From positions 2,396,501 through 2,460,500 of the forward strand of contig NZ_BCAG01000003.1 in NCBI RefSeq assembly GCF_001293685.1: 64,000 bases of DNA, written 5' to 3'. The translations under genes were made by a program, and so were the position numbers. Origin of the DNA: Desulfatitalea tepidiphila. GTDB lineage: Bacteria > Desulfobacterota > Desulfobacteria > Desulfobacterales > Desulfosarcinaceae. This document shows positions 23,049 through 32,558 of this stretch, piece after piece. The notes beneath the pieces were generated by a model that was not told where the DNA came from, made no database searches, and saw only the letters and a program-made list of their open reading frames with translations. How positions within the stretch are numbered: position 1 is the stretch's first letter; every line of letters starts with the position of its first letter.

Positions 23049-25859
23049 TTATGACACCTTAAACACTTTCATCACTTCATCCCCCAAATGGTTGATTACC
23101 TTTACCGCGATGCGGCCGGATTTGGGTTTATGGAACGGGCGGGAGGTGTCGCTGTTGAGGGTGGCCCAAGCGTCGGCGCTAATTTCAGCTTTTAGGGTGG
23201 TTTTGAGGGCTTTGTAGGGATCGTTGGCGCCGAGGAAATAGGCGTGACGGACGAAGAAGCTCTCTTCGTTGTAATCGGTGTCGATGAACCAGCAGGCGAT
23301 GCCGTCGGAGCCGTCGCTGCGCACCTCGCCGGTGTTGGGGTGGAAGACGTCCACGCCGTTGATCTTGACCTGGATTTGGCCATCTTGGGCATTGAGGATG
23401 TCGATGTCGGGTTCGCCGAAAATGACGAAGAGGTTGCCCTTGCCGGTGTTCTTGAGGTCGTCGGCCATGTGCAGGTCGGCATTCATGCGGGCCTTGAGGA
23501 TGGGGATGCGGCCGAGTTTGGCGAACTCTGAGGAGTGGGCGTCGTAGTTGAAGGCGCAGGTGATGAGGGCATCGAAACCGGCGTCTCCGGCTTCCCGGGC
23601 AGCAGCCACCAGGTCGGGACGGGAGACGGTGCCGAATTCCGGGCCGATGAAGATGGCGGCGCGTTTCTGGCTGCCGGTGGCCTGGTCGCCTTCCTGGTAG
23701 AGGCCTTCGGCGCATACCAGATCGCCGGGCCAGGGAGTGATGGAAATGAACTGGATCTTGTCTTCCTTGTGGGCCTGCTGGACGCCGGCGGTTTTCAGGT
23801 TATCCAGAATCATCTGGGTGAAGTCATAGCCTTCGAAGTGGCTGGCGTTGGATTGGGAGACGCCGTCAATCAGTTCGTCGTTTTCATCTACGCCCAGCAC
23901 GCGATGGGGTGAAAGGCTTTCCACCGTGAAGGGGCCGGCCACGCGGACTTTCTTTTTATCTTCATAGGGTTTGTCGTAGAGATACTCGACATCGGCCTTG
24001 GCGGCGATGGAAGCGTCGATCTCCTTCTGGCGGGCGATACGCCGTTGCCACCACTGGTCGTGGAGCTTTTGGGCGGCGTCAGGCCATTTGATGTCCGCCT
24101 CGCGGGGGATCTCCCACTCCTCCCATTGCTTCTTCAATGCCTGGTTAAGCTTCGCGCGCAGGGGTTCCAGGGTTTTCTGGTACTGTTCCCAGATCACGTC
24201 GATTTCGGAGTTGTTGGCAATCGATTTGAGGGTGATGTGGGGCACGCGCTCGTAGACGAATCCTTGGCGGATGTCGCCGTGGGCAGGGGCTTCGGATGGG
24301 GCCGTGCGGGTGACCTCGGCCTCCTTGAGCTGCCCGTCGCGGCTATCGGATAGCAAGTAATACAGATAACGGGCGCCCATGATGCGGGCACGGGCGAGGG
24401 CCAGGGCTACACGGGATGTGTCAATGGTGATCCAGCGACGTCCCCATTGTTCGGCGACATAGGCCGTGGTCCCCGAGCCGCAGGTGGGGTCGAGGACGAG
24501 GTCGCCGGGGTCTGTCGCCATGAGAATGCAACGTTGAATTACAAGCGGATTTGTCTGGACGACATATTTTTTGTCCGACCCGAAAGAAACAAATACAGTA
24601 TCAGTCCATATGTTTGCCATCTGGATGTAAAAATTATCTTCATTGCAAAGTCGAAAAGCAACCGACTTGCCTCTGGCAATTAAACGGCAAGCCTTTGCTG
24701 CGCGCTCAAACCCGCCAATAGAAGTTCTCCATCCCCCTGTGTTTGGAGGCTGAAAATTGGTACCTTGAAATGATAGGATAAAACGTGAGGACTCTCCTCC
24801 CGACTGGCTTTGAGTCTGTCCGGGCCTAAAACGCTTTACACCCGGTGGCAAATCCAATTGCCCATTGCGCTCAGCTGAGGTCATCATCCTAAATGTCCCG
24901 TCAGGAAACTGAACATATGTATATGCTGTTTCAAGTTGTTTTTCTGTGCGCTCTCTTTTTAATTTTCTGAATTTAGCCTGCTCCTTGTTTCGAGCATACC
25001 AAACAAGTATATCGTACACGCCATCCAATCCATCAGATATTCTACCACTTGAAGTTTGAAAAATGATTTGATCGACAAAGTTATTGTTGCCAAATACTTC
25101 ATCCATTAAAGCCCTTATAAGGTGCACATTCTCATCCCCAATCTGAACAAAAATCGAGCCGCTATCCGTTAGCAAGTCCCGCGCCACGGTCAATCGATCC
25201 CGCAGATAGGTTAGATAGGAGTGAATCCCATCCCGCCAGGTATCCCGAAACGCCTTGACCTGCTCTGGCTCGCGGGTGATGTGATCCGCTTTACCGTCTT
25301 TCACATCCCGGCTGGTAGTGGACCACTGAAAATTGGAGTTGAACTTGATGCCGTAAGGCGGGTCGATGTAGATGCACTGCACCTTGCCGCGCAGGCCTTC
25401 ACGCTCGGCCAGTGAGGCCATGACCTGGAGGGAATCGCCCAGGATCATACGGTTGGACCAGTTGCCATCGTGCTGGTAGAACTCGGTGCGGGCGTTATCG
25501 CTGGGCAGGCCGTTAAAGTCGGCAAAGAGATCAAGCTGCTCGGGCACACCTGATGGTTGTTGGGCGGCCTGGGCCTTTTTGAGCAGGTCGTCGATGAGCA
25601 CCTTGGGGTGCACCTTTTCCTGGATGTAGAGAGGCGGTGCATGCACCACTAGGTCGGACCAGTCCTGCTCGTCCTTGCCTCGCCACACCAGTTGAGGGTC
25701 GAGGTCGCGGTTGCGGCGCTCGTAGGCCACCCGCAGGGGCGAGAGTTCTTCGGTGCGCATCACGGACTGGTATTCGGCCGTGGGAATGTTTTTGCGGGTG
25801 GCCTCGTCATGGGTAAGGGTTTCAACGGTCAGCTTGGAGTTTGTTTTTTTCTTGGCCAT
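23049..25859 (-). CDS. DNA methyltransferase, type III Mod-like
   Basis: 936 aa. The catalytic motif IV CIYIDPPYGIKF and SAM-binding motif LDPTCGSGTTAYVAEQWG appear in the order of beta-class N6-adenine methyltransferases, with a central recognition region between them. The C-terminal about 400 residues are an extension containing several mixed alpha/beta blocks (for example AAIFIGPEFGTVSRPDLV). Mod methylates one strand of the recognition site and also guides the Res subunit, encoded two genes upstream. The start ATGGCCAAGAAA has only a weak GGAA upstream. Two 25-bp palindromes 58-122 bp before the start suggest dedicated regulation. Confidence 0.92.
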   Translation of the reverse strand: MAKKKTNSKLTVETLTHDEATRKNIPTAEYQSVMRTEELSPLRVAYERRNRDLDPQLVWRGKDEQDWSDLVVHAPPLYIQEKVHPKVLIDDLLKKAQAAQQPSGVPEQLDLFADFNGLPSDNARTEFYQHDGNWSNRMILGDSLQVMASLAEREGLRGKVQCIYIDPPYGIKFNSNFQWSTTSRDVKDGKADHITREPEQVKAFRDTWRDGIHSYLTYLRDRLTVARDLLTDSGSIFVQIGDENVHLIRALMDEVFGNNNFVDQIIFQTSSGRISDGLDGVYDILVWYARNKEQAKFRKLKRERTEKQLETAYTYVQFPDGTFRMMTSAERNGQLDLPPGVKRFRPGQTQSQSGGESSRFILSFQGTNFQPPNTGGWRTSIGGFERAAKACRLIARGKSVAFRLCNEDNFYIQMANIWTDTVFVSFGSDKKYVVQTNPLVIQRCILMATDPGDLVLDPTCGSGTTAYVAEQWGRRWITIDTSRVALALARARIMGARYLYYLLSDSRDGQLKEAEVTRTAPSEAPAHGDIRQGFVYERVPHITLKSIANNSEIDVIWEQYQKTLEPLRAKLNQALKKQWEEWEIPREADIKWPDAAQKLHDQWWQRRIARQKEIDASIAAKADVEYLYDKPYEDKKKVRVAGPFTVESLSPHRVLGVDENDELIDGVSQSNASHFEGYDFTQMILDNLKTAGVQQAHKEDKIQFISITPWPGDLVCAEGLYQEGDQATGSQKRAAIFIGPEFGTVSRPDLVAAAREAGDAGFDALITCAFNYDAHSSEFAKLGRIPILKARMNADLHMADDLKNTGKGNLFVIFGEPDIDILNAQDGQIQVKINGVDVFHPNTGEVRSDGSDGIACWFIDTDYNEESFFVRHAYFLGANDPYKALKTTLKAEISADAWATLNSDTSRPFHKPKSGRIAVKVINHLGDEVMKVFKVS

Positions 25860-25916
25860 GCTATTTCCGAGTAAGTTAGAAGGTACAGACGAAATAGTGA
25901 TATTCAGTCAATAATT

Positions 25917-25981
25917 TCGACACGTTTCTACGATATGTCGATATTTTAATTTTTTTTCGACACATTATAAAAATATGTCGA
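25917..25981. promoter_or_regulatory. Tandem 25-bp palindromic operator-like sites
   Basis: Two copies of TCGACA-N13-TGTCGA lie at 25917-25941 and 25957-25981, exactly 40 bp apart (about four helical turns). They are in the 132-bp gap between the Fic stop codon and the Mod start, embedded in AT-rich sequence. The spacing and symmetry suggest cooperative binding of a dimeric repressor and a separate promoter for mod and the genes downstream. The winged-helix end of the Fic protein is one possible binder (inference). Confidence 0.6.
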
Positions 25982-25991
25982 TGGCGTCACC

Positions 25992-27068
25992 CTATTCTTT
26001 TAAGATGGCCAGCAAAGGCATGTTCATGAAATAGACCTCGCGCCCTACCTTCAGGCTTTGAAGCAGGCCGATCTCTTCAAGGGTTTTGAGGTACACGGAA
26101 GCGGTCTGCCGTTTTGCAAGGGCGCGCTGCTCCAGAAAGCGGATCTTGCAATAGGGCTGCTCAAAAATCAGCTCGATCAAGTCCTTGGAATAAATCTTGG
26201 GGGCCTTGGTGCGCGCTGTTTCCTGGGCCGCATTCACCAAGTCGCGGATGCGAAAAATCTTGTCCCGTGTCTGCCGGGCCGTGGCGGCGATGGCCTCCAG
26301 CATGTACAAAATCCATTCTTCCCAGGCATTCTGCTCGGTCACCCGGCGCAGGCCGGCATAATAGTCCGCCTTGTTGCGGATGATGTAGTGGCTCAGGTAA
26401 AGCACGGGGATTTTCAGCAGCTCTTGTTCCACCAGATAAAGGATATTGATGATGCGGCCGGTGCGGCCGTTTCCGTCCGTAAAGGGATGAATGGCCTCGA
26501 ATTGATAGTGAAAGACCGCCAGTTTCACCAGGGGGTCGATGCCGTCTTCGGCGTTCATAAAGCGTTCGAGGTTGGCCAACAGTTCGCGCAGCAGAGCTTC
26601 GCCTTCTGGTGGCGTATAAACGATTTGCCCTCGACTGTCGGCGATTTTGGTGCCGGGCACTTTGCGGATGCCCAGATCGATTTGTTTGATGATCCCCACC
26701 AGTTCAATGAAAAGATTGGTGGATAACGGTCTTGTTTTCAGATTCTCGAAGCCATGCCACAAGGCCTCGCGGTAATGCAGGACCTCCTTGGTGGGTTGGT
26801 CCACTTTGCTCGGATCTTCATCGGCGGCCTTGTAAAGCTCGTCGCTGGTGGTGACGATGTTTTCGATTTCCGATGACAAACGCGCTTCCTGCAGGACGAT
26901 GGAGTTGACCAATATGGCCTGATTGGGGATGGCATCGCCGGCGCCTTTGAGTTCAGCCAATTCACGATTGGCGGCAATGGCTTTCTTTAAAATCGCCTTG
27001 GATTCCAAATCCACGTCCGGTGGCAGCAACGGCAGATCATTGAAAGGTTTGTCGCGATCAAAAACCAT
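25992..27068 (-). CDS. Fic family protein with C-terminal winged helix
   Basis: 358 aa. The Fic active-site loop is complete: HPFTDGNGRTGR. The N-terminal helix carries SSEIEN, which fits the (S/T)xxxE(G/N) inhibitory motif of class II Fic proteins, so the enzyme should be autoinhibited. The C-terminal 90 residues resemble a winged helix (LAKRQTASVYLKTLEEIGLL). Fic enzymes usually transfer AMP from ATP to a hydroxyl of a target protein. It lies between res and mod, overlapping the res stop codon by one base (TAATG), with GGAGG as ribosome binding site, so it is co-expressed with the restriction genes. It could modify a defence protein or regulate the operon. Confidence 0.93.
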   Translation of the reverse strand: MVFDRDKPFNDLPLLPPDVDLESKAILKKAIAANRELAELKGAGDAIPNQAILVNSIVLQEARLSSEIENIVTTSDELYKAADEDPSKVDQPTKEVLHYREALWHGFENLKTRPLSTNLFIELVGIIKQIDLGIRKVPGTKIADSRGQIVYTPPEGEALLRELLANLERFMNAEDGIDPLVKLAVFHYQFEAIHPFTDGNGRTGRIINILYLVEQELLKIPVLYLSHYIIRNKADYYAGLRRVTEQNAWEEWILYMLEAIAATARQTRDKIFRIRDLVNAAQETARTKAPKIYSKDLIELIFEQPYCKIRFLEQRALAKRQTASVYLKTLEEIGLLQSLKVGREVYFMNMPLLAILKE

Positions 27069-30000
27069 TATGCCTCCATGGTCGCGTCGGGCGCATCGTT
27101 TACTCCCACGTCCTCGATCATTTTGTTGAACTCGGCTTCGACCCTATTCTCGAAATCGGACTCGATGCGATAGACCTCGGTGAACTCGGCAAAGGCCCAG
27201 CGGCCATATTTTTTCAGGTTATTGACCCCGGGCACCCAGTAGGTCTCCATGGTGGCTTTTTTCTCCTTGGCGTCTTCGCGGCGATAGCCTTTGATTTCGA
27301 CCACCAGGTGGAGCGGGTCTTTTTGGCCGTCATCCACAAGGACAATGAAGTCGGGCCGATAGATGCGCTTTTCCGATCCATATCGGTAAGGCACTTCAAA
27401 TCCCAAGTTGTGATTTTTTACATAGGCTTTGACCCTGGGGTGGGCTTCGGCCACGCGACAGAATTCGGCTTCCCAGTCGCTGTCCAAAATGACCCAGTTG
27501 ATATGGCAGCGGCGGACATCGGTCTCCCAGCGGCTCTTTTTGGAGGTGTTGAAATTGACGTGGATGGTGGCGCCGGTGGGGTTATAAGGGGCGAGCACCG
27601 CCTTGATGGGATTGTCGCCCAGAAGTGAACGGGTGATGCCGGCGGTGATGCGTTCGCAGGCCATGTCCGCCAGTTCCTGGTACATAAGCTGGGCCGGGAA
27701 GGTGCCTCCCTTGCACACAAGGCATTGGTCGAGCCACTGTTTGGTGATGCGCTTGAGCTGGCCGAAGAGATGCAGTTTGGGCTCCTCGCCGGGGTCGCGC
27801 CACTGGGTGAAAATCAGGCGCCGGGTCACGTGAAACAGCAGCGTCGAGCGGCGCAGGTCGCCGGTGTGGAGCAGGTTGAGATCGACACCTTCGCCGATGA
27901 TGCCGGAATTGCGGGTGATGGTGGGACCGACAATATCGGGAGTGAGCTCCAGTAACGAATCATCATTGAAGGTAGCGGTGAGCCGTTCGCCGGCCAGTTC
28001 CACCCGGTAACCCTCCACCCGCGGGAATCGGATTTCAAGGTGGTCGCGTTCCGGTCGCACCGCATGGACGCGGATGGTTTCCCGCGGCGGCTGGGGTGGG
28101 GCGATCACAGGCTTGGCCGTAAAGTCGAAGGGAATACCCAAGACATCGGCATATTCGACGTTGAAGCGCCCTTCTTCGTTGAGGTCATAGGATTGCCGGC
28201 GCAGGCCGCGGCCGATGACCTGTTCACAAAGAAGCTGGGTGCCGAAGGCGCGCACGCCCAGCACGTGGGTTACTGTGTTGGCATCCCAGCCTTCGGTGAG
28301 CATGGAGACCGAGACGACACAACGGATTGATTCCCCCAGGCGCCCCTGCTTGCCCACAGTGTTCATGACCTCGCGCAGCAGGTCTTGGTCGGTGAGGTTC
28401 TCTGCCTGGCGACGGTCGCCGGTACGTTCGATGATTTCTCGACGGAAACGGGCGATTTCATCGGCGGCCATTTTGCGGAAGTTTTCGTCCAGGGCATCAC
28501 CGGATTCGAGTTGCTCGCTGTCGATGAGCAGGGTGTATGGGCGGGAATACTGGTTGCCGTGCTCGTTGAAATTGCGGAAGAGCTCAAATCGGCCATTGAC
28601 CAACGTGCTCGATCCGTCATCGTTTTCCTGGTGAAAGCCGGAGATGTAATCGTAGACCAGCTTGGAGGTGGAGGTGTTGTTGCACACGACAATGAAGCAG
28701 GGCGGCACATGGATGCCGTTTTCCTGCCATAGTTTAAATGTCTTTTCGTAATGGCCATAGAGCGCTTCCAGAGCGGTCTGCAGTTCCACGGGCAGGCTGA
28801 GGGGATCGAGGGTCTTGGCTTTGCCGCGTCCTTTCTTGGGCATGCGGGTGCGGATGTGTTCCCAGAGGTTGCGGAACTTGGGCATGTCGCCGCCGGGAAT
28901 GTTGTCGGCCACCGGTACCCGCGGCAGCTTGACGATGCCGCACTCGATGGCATCCATGAGGGAAAAATCACTCATGGTCCAGGGGAAAAGGGTTCCTTCC
29001 GCATAACCCGACCCTCTCAGGAAAAAGGGTGTGGCCGATAGATCGATGACGCGCGTGATGCCGAGTTTGTGGCCGATGATTTCAAGGCCGGTGATCCAGA
29101 GCCGGGCGGCTTCGTTTCTTTTTTCCGCTTCTTTCTTATCATCGCCTTTAAGGTCGGCGGTATCTTCTTCGCCCGGTTTTTCCCGGTAGCAATGATGGGC
29201 TTCGTCATTGAGCACCATGATGTGTTTCATGCCCATGAGATCCGGCATCACCCGTTGGATCATCTGGCCTTCGGTCTCAAGCGTATTCAAAGCGGCGCCA
29301 CGTCCTTGCAACAAAGAGCGACCGCCCTTGGATAACTCCATGCGCTCGCGGAGTTTGAAAGCGTGGTAATTGGTGATGACGATCTTGGCCCGCGTCAGGT
29401 CGTCCAGCATGTCGCTGGGTATCAGCTCCCGGCTTTGGTAGTAGCTGTCAGGGTCGTTGGGCATCAACACCCTCAGACGGTCGCGAATGGTCAGGCCGGG
29501 TGTGACTACCAGAAACCCGCGCGTGAATCTTTTGCTGGCGGATCGACGCACGGCATTGATGGTTTGCCAGGCGATGAGCATGGCCATGACCGTGGTTTTA
29601 CCGGCACCGGTGGCCATTTTGAGGGCCAGCCGCATCAGTTCCGGATTGGCATCGTTGTTGGCATTGACCAAGTGATCCAGAAAGCCCTTGCCGGCTTTGC
29701 CGATTTGGGGCGCCACCTCGGTCAGCCAGATGACAGTTTCGGCTGCCTCAACCTGGCAAAAAAAAGGGCGAATGTTGCCGAAGCGGTGGTCGCGCCAGTG
29801 TTGCAACAACCGGGCAGTTTCAGGGGTTACGCGCCAATCGTTGGGGTTGGGGAGCTCACGCCATCGGTCAACCTGAGTGCGAAGTTCATTGATGATTGGG
29901 GTCGGGTCATATCGCTGGACCTGGGTTGAGATTCCCTTGCCTTCGTCGAACACGAATTGTTGTTGTTCATGGGCTTTTTGCCGGCGTTTTTTTGGTTTGG

Positions 30001-30142
30001 GTATCGGTGTGATCAGCTCGACAAAACGTCGTCGCTCAATGATTTTCTGAGTAGGCTGGCCATCCTTATCGAGCTCCCAGTGCCGCGATGGATACTCATA
30101 AGGGGAGTTGAGGATCGGTCTTTTAAAAAATAGGTTATCCAT
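27068..30142 (-). CDS. Type III restriction enzyme Res-like helicase/nuclease
   Basis: About 1024 aa from ATG 30142, after AAGGAG (an in-frame TTG is at 30169). The SF2 helicase core has Walker A MATGAGKTTV, motif II LNDEAHH, motif III DLSATPF and motif VI QVIGRGLRRQ. At the C-terminus YRPDFIVLVDDG and LHLVVEIKGYR form a PD-(D/E)xK nuclease signature, as in type III Res proteins. It would translocate on DNA and cut with Mod. It is the first gene of the eight-gene operon and diverges from the tyrosine recombinase. Confidence 0.93.
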   Translation of the reverse strand: MDNLFFKRPILNSPYEYPSRHWELDKDGQPTQKIIERRRFVELITPIPKPKKRRQKAHEQQQFVFDEGKGISTQVQRYDPTPIINELRTQVDRWRELPNPNDWRVTPETARLLQHWRDHRFGNIRPFFCQVEAAETVIWLTEVAPQIGKAGKGFLDHLVNANNDANPELMRLALKMATGAGKTTVMAMLIAWQTINAVRRSASKRFTRGFLVVTPGLTIRDRLRVLMPNDPDSYYQSRELIPSDMLDDLTRAKIVITNYHAFKLRERMELSKGGRSLLQGRGAALNTLETEGQMIQRVMPDLMGMKHIMVLNDEAHHCYREKPGEEDTADLKGDDKKEAEKRNEAARLWITGLEIIGHKLGITRVIDLSATPFFLRGSGYAEGTLFPWTMSDFSLMDAIECGIVKLPRVPVADNIPGGDMPKFRNLWEHIRTRMPKKGRGKAKTLDPLSLPVELQTALEALYGHYEKTFKLWQENGIHVPPCFIVVCNNTSTSKLVYDYISGFHQENDDGSSTLVNGRFELFRNFNEHGNQYSRPYTLLIDSEQLESGDALDENFRKMAADEIARFRREIIERTGDRRQAENLTDQDLLREVMNTVGKQGRLGESIRCVVSVSMLTEGWDANTVTHVLGVRAFGTQLLCEQVIGRGLRRQSYDLNEEGRFNVEYADVLGIPFDFTAKPVIAPPQPPRETIRVHAVRPERDHLEIRFPRVEGYRVELAGERLTATFNDDSLLELTPDIVGPTITRNSGIIGEGVDLNLLHTGDLRRSTLLFHVTRRLIFTQWRDPGEEPKLHLFGQLKRITKQWLDQCLVCKGGTFPAQLMYQELADMACERITAGITRSLLGDNPIKAVLAPYNPTGATIHVNFNTSKKSRWETDVRRCHINWVILDSDWEAEFCRVAEAHPRVKAYVKNHNLGFEVPYRYGSEKRIYRPDFIVLVDDGQKDPLHLVVEIKGYRREDAKEKKATMETYWVPGVNNLKKYGRWAFAEFTEVYRIESDFENRVEAEFNKMIEDVGVNDAPDATMEA

Positions 30143-30358
30143 CAGGATGTGACTCTCCTTATCGCGCAATACGAAGTGGGATTAATCGATTAGGTTGAGC
30201 ACACGATCGAATCCATCATAATCCAAGTTCTAGTTGACGGAATCAGAGAGATGGTTCTGTCATATCTGCAGGTGCCCGAAAGGTCAAGGAAATGCTAAGT
30301 CTTATCAAGCGAGTGAATAAAATGGTTGCCGAGGGAATCCAACAAAAGGAGGTATTCC
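30143..30358. other. Divergent intergenic region between res and recombinase
   Basis: 216 bp separating divergent genes, presumably holding both promoters. No clear -35/-10 pair or operator could be picked with confidence; no attachment site was recognised. Confidence 0.35.
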
Positions 30359-31195
30359 ATGAAACTTTCAGAGGCATCAAAACCTTGGCTCGGGTACCAC
30401 AGGGCGCATTCCAAAGAAAATTCAATACGCGCCTATCAGGCTTTGGTTGAATTACTCGATGAAGAGTTCGGGAATGTGCACTTGGAAGATGTCACCGTCG
30501 AAAGAATTTTACCGTTCATTAATCGCATCACCGAGGGTAAGAAGCCGACAACCAAACGGACACGCTATTCACATTTGCTGGCATTTTTCAACTTTATCAA
30601 AAACAACATCGATGCTGACTTTCGCAACCCTTGCGACACACCCATGCTGAAAAAGCTTTTCAGGGCCAGACCATCTCACAACTGGATACCGCTCGAAAAA
30701 GAGACCGTAGACGAAATCATCTTCAGAACCGCAAAACCCAGAAACCGTTTGATGCTTGAACTGATGGCCAGGGGCGGCATGCGCATCAGCGAGGTGTTAA
30801 AGCTAACCCCCGCCGATATCAATGACCGGCGCTTAACCTTGAAGGAACCCAAGAGCGGAAAAGAGCAGGAATTTATCTTCGTCCTGCAGCGGCTTGCCGA
30901 ACGGTTTAAGGACTACATCAAAGCAAAAGGGGTCCGACCTCATGAGCGTGTATTTCCAATTGGCTATGAAGCTGCCCGGGAGATGGTAGCCAATGCCGGC
31001 AATGTCGTGGGCATCCATTTGCGACCCCATGACCTGAGACGCCATGCCGCCACTTATGCCAGTCGCTCGGGTGTGCCCATTGAGATCATTTCCAAAGTCA
31101 TTTTACGGCATGCCAACTTGTCAACCACGGAGCGGTACCTTGGGAAAATTAGCGATACGGAGGCCATGCGATGGATCGATAATCTTTACGCTTAA
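30359..31195 (+). CDS. Tyrosine recombinase (phage-integrase/Xer family)
   Basis: 278 aa from ATG 30359, preceded by AAAGGAGG at ideal distance. An N-terminal SAM-like core-binding domain is followed by the catalytic domain with Arg in ARGGMRISEVL, HDLRRHAATYAS (H-x-x-R) and HANLSTTERYLG, with the nucleophilic Tyr. All catalytic residues are present. The gene is divergent from the defence-like operon and at its edge, so it may have mobilised the island, although no attachment sites were found. Confidence 0.93.
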   Translation: MKLSEASKPWLGYHRAHSKENSIRAYQALVELLDEEFGNVHLEDVTVERILPFINRITEGKKPTTKRTRYSHLLAFFNFIKNNIDADFRNPCDTPMLKKLFRARPSHNWIPLEKETVDEIIFRTAKPRNRLMLELMARGGMRISEVLKLTPADINDRRLTLKEPKSGKEQEFIFVLQRLAERFKDYIKAKGVRPHERVFPIGYEAAREMVANAGNVVGIHLRPHDLRRHAATYASRSGVPIEIISKVILRHANLSTTERYLGKISDTEAMRWIDNLYA

Positions 31196-31486
31196 ACAGT
31201 ATTATGCTGTTTGGCAAAATGCGGTTTGGCACAATAAATCAATAACCGAAAAGTATATATTCTTCTTGAAGGCGCCCTTCATCGCCCCCCTCAGTCTAAA
31301 TCTCAAAATCTCCTGTGATACCTGTAGAATTTCGGTACCTATTTTTGCTCTTTCAAAACCCCAGATATGTCTTTAATATCAGATTGTTAAATGGTTGTGA
31401 TACGGTCGACTTTATCCAAGCAGCACATAGCAGCGACCACCCCCACCAGGTCAAAAACCTGGCAGGGGCAGCCCTACCCCCGATCT
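31196..31486. other. Intergenic stretch with a small hairpin
   Basis: Nothing gene-like was supported. CCAGGTCAAAAACCTGG near 31446-31463 forms a hairpin downstream of the minus-strand remnant and could end its transcription. Confidence 0.35.
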
Positions 31487-31642
31487 TCAATCCACAAGGT
31501 ACCCGTATAGCTTCTGACCTCCTTTGTAGATCCCGTTTCCGACGCCGGCAGCCAACGCCGTAATACCGGCAGCAATCCCCACCGCCACGATCCGGGAAGA
31601 ATCCCCCTTGGCTTGCATTAAGACGCTTTTTCCCACCTCCAT
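31487..31642 (-). CDS. Small hydrophobic protein, possibly truncated
   Basis: 51 aa from ATG 31642: MEVGKSVLMQAKGDSSRI, then a small-residue-rich hydrophobic segment (IVAVGIAAGITALAAGVGNG) and a basic tail. The frame stays open upstream into about 31690 (DLTETEEINLIDFA) without a start codon, so the 5' end may be decayed. It lies directly downstream of the VWA remnant and may have been its operon partner. It could be a single-span membrane protein. Confidence 0.35.
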   Translation of the reverse strand: MEVGKSVLMQAKGDSSRIVAVGIAAGITALAAGVGNGIYKGGQKLYGYLVD

Positions 31643-31682
31643 CGCAAAGTCGATGAGATTTATTTCCTCGGTTTCCGTAAGA

Positions 31683-32558
31683 TCACCCCCCTCCCGTTAT
31701 TTCAATGACCTCGCCAAACGGCACCAAACATCGAGCAACACCAAACTGCACCCAAAGCACTGGATAGTCCGGCGTGTCAGAAGGAAAACGGTTGCACTCC
31801 AGGTCCGTAAAGTAGATCAGGCAACAGGGTTCAAGCCCTGTCGCGACCCATTAAAACACGGGTCTAAAGTCGGTGCCGCCACCGCCAATGGGATTCAGTT
31901 TCAACGGCAGGTCGGCTCTGCCATATACCTGGTGCGCCTGGATCCGGGTATCGCAATAGACGACATCGATGACGGTGTTATACTCTTCCAAAATCGCAGA
32001 TATCTCGGCTGCAAACTGGTTCAAGGCAACGGTATCGACGCTCCCGGACATATCCACGGCAATCACGAGCCGCCCCAGTTCCTTGGAGTGAAAACCCGGC
32101 AGGAATATTCCCTGTGCAAGATACCGCCGCGAGGGCGGCAGCCAGGCATAATCGTTTATGGCCGCCTGCTCGACAAAGTGCCGAAGCAGCACTCGCCAAT
32201 CGACCGCAGGGTGCAGCACCGTATCGATGGACCTTTTGATACCGGCCGGCAGACTTCCCATGGCCTGGGCCTGCTGGGCCGCCTGGGCGAGGTTTACCCG
32301 CCATTGGGCTTCGGCCTGCTTCAGATCAGCGCCGGTGTTGCCTGGCGCATCCCGCACCTCACCCGGTCCGGACGTGGCTCTGGACCCGACGGGATCTGCG
32401 CCCCCGTTCCCGCCACTGCCTTGCTGATCCGGCAGCAGGGCATAGATCGCCTCGGCCGACTTGCCGTCAAAGCAATCATCCAACAGGAACCCGGCCGGTG
32501 TCTTAAATCCGGCATCATTTAACACCGCGTTGATGGCATAGTCCGCGGCCACGTTCCA
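31683..32558 (-). pseudogene. VWA-like DUF2201 protein, truncated and interrupted by TAA
   Basis: The frame starts in mid-protein at WNVAADYAINAVLNDAGF, preceded by a stop codon, so the N-terminal metallopeptidase-like part is missing. It continues through a Gly/Ala-rich linker to a VWA-type metal site LVIAVDMSGSVD and GGGGTDFRPVF. There an in-frame TAA (31851-31853) occurs where an acidic codon is expected. After it the same frame encodes CCLIYFTDLECNRFPSDTPD and YPVLWVQFG, the expected family C-terminus, ending at 31683. In the family these proteins usually accompany MoxR ATPases; none is present here. It is almost certainly dead. Confidence 0.8.

Noticed and set aside
13054-30142. Identification of the defence-like operon as DISARM or BREX
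   Set aside because: There is no DUF1998 protein, no SNF2-type DrmD, no PglZ or BrxC-like protein; only the general functions overlap.
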